Shown: in pieces, positions 4,119 through 5,442 of the stretch
Position numbering within the stretch: the stretch's first letter is position 1
Layout: the number at the start of each line of letters is the position of its first letter
Assembly: GCA_027030825.1 (NCBI GenBank)
Contig: JALVEM010000033.1
Coordinates: 1-5,442 of the forward strand
Source: Thiohalobacter sp.
GTDB taxonomy: Bacteria; Pseudomonadota; Gammaproteobacteria; Thiohalobacterales; Thiohalobacteraceae
DNA: 5,442 bases
Reading direction: 5' to 3'
The notes under the pieces: generated by a model
The model's input: only the letters and a program-made list of their open reading frames with translations
Databases searched by the model: none
What the model was told of the DNA's origin: nothing
Position numbers and translations under genes: made by a program

Positions 4119-5442
<1,324 letters not shown>

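Overview
The window carries the conserved macromolecular-synthesis cluster of a high-GC gammaproteobacterium. The order is tsaD (minus strand, first 23 codons only), then rpsU, yqeY, dnaG and rpoD on the plus strand; rpoD runs off the right edge. RpsU, DnaG and RpoD are close to the Escherichia coli proteins in length and motifs. The gene order, with a yqeY (GatB/YqeY family) gene between rpsU and dnaG, fits Pseudomonas- or Chromatiales-type genomes. The strong G/C third-position bias and abundant intergenic repeats would suit the Chromatiales/Ectothiorhodospiraceae, but that placement is inference from memory.

Layout: 1-69 tsaD start with a candidate divergent promoter (78-106). 118-201 is an array of twelve 7-bp repeats. 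203-569 holds two 181-bp units, 97% identical over a 168-bp core, each with inverted ends. 611-639 is a good sigma-70 promoter for rpsU, followed by a leader hairpin. rpsU is at 723-938 and yqeY at 949-1398. 1399-2215 is a gene-free repeat island framed by a near-perfect 33-bp inverted repeat. Inside it are two REP/BIME-like palindromic units with tandem expansions of their outer arms (26-bp units on the left, 34-bp units on the right) and a second 7-bp array. dnaG is at 2216-3946. 3947-4118 is a leader with competing hairpins, and rpoD starts at 4119.

The genes feed the three template-directed syntheses: S21 in the ribosome, primase in replication and sigma-70 in transcription. TsaD makes the t6A modification of tRNA, and YqeY is related to tRNA amidotransferase GatB. 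The genes are ordinary. The unusual content is intergenic: a repeat-rich insertion that separates rpsU-yqeY from dnaG-rpoD, and possible leader RNA structures. I see no defence system, CRISPR array, transposase or biosynthetic cluster.
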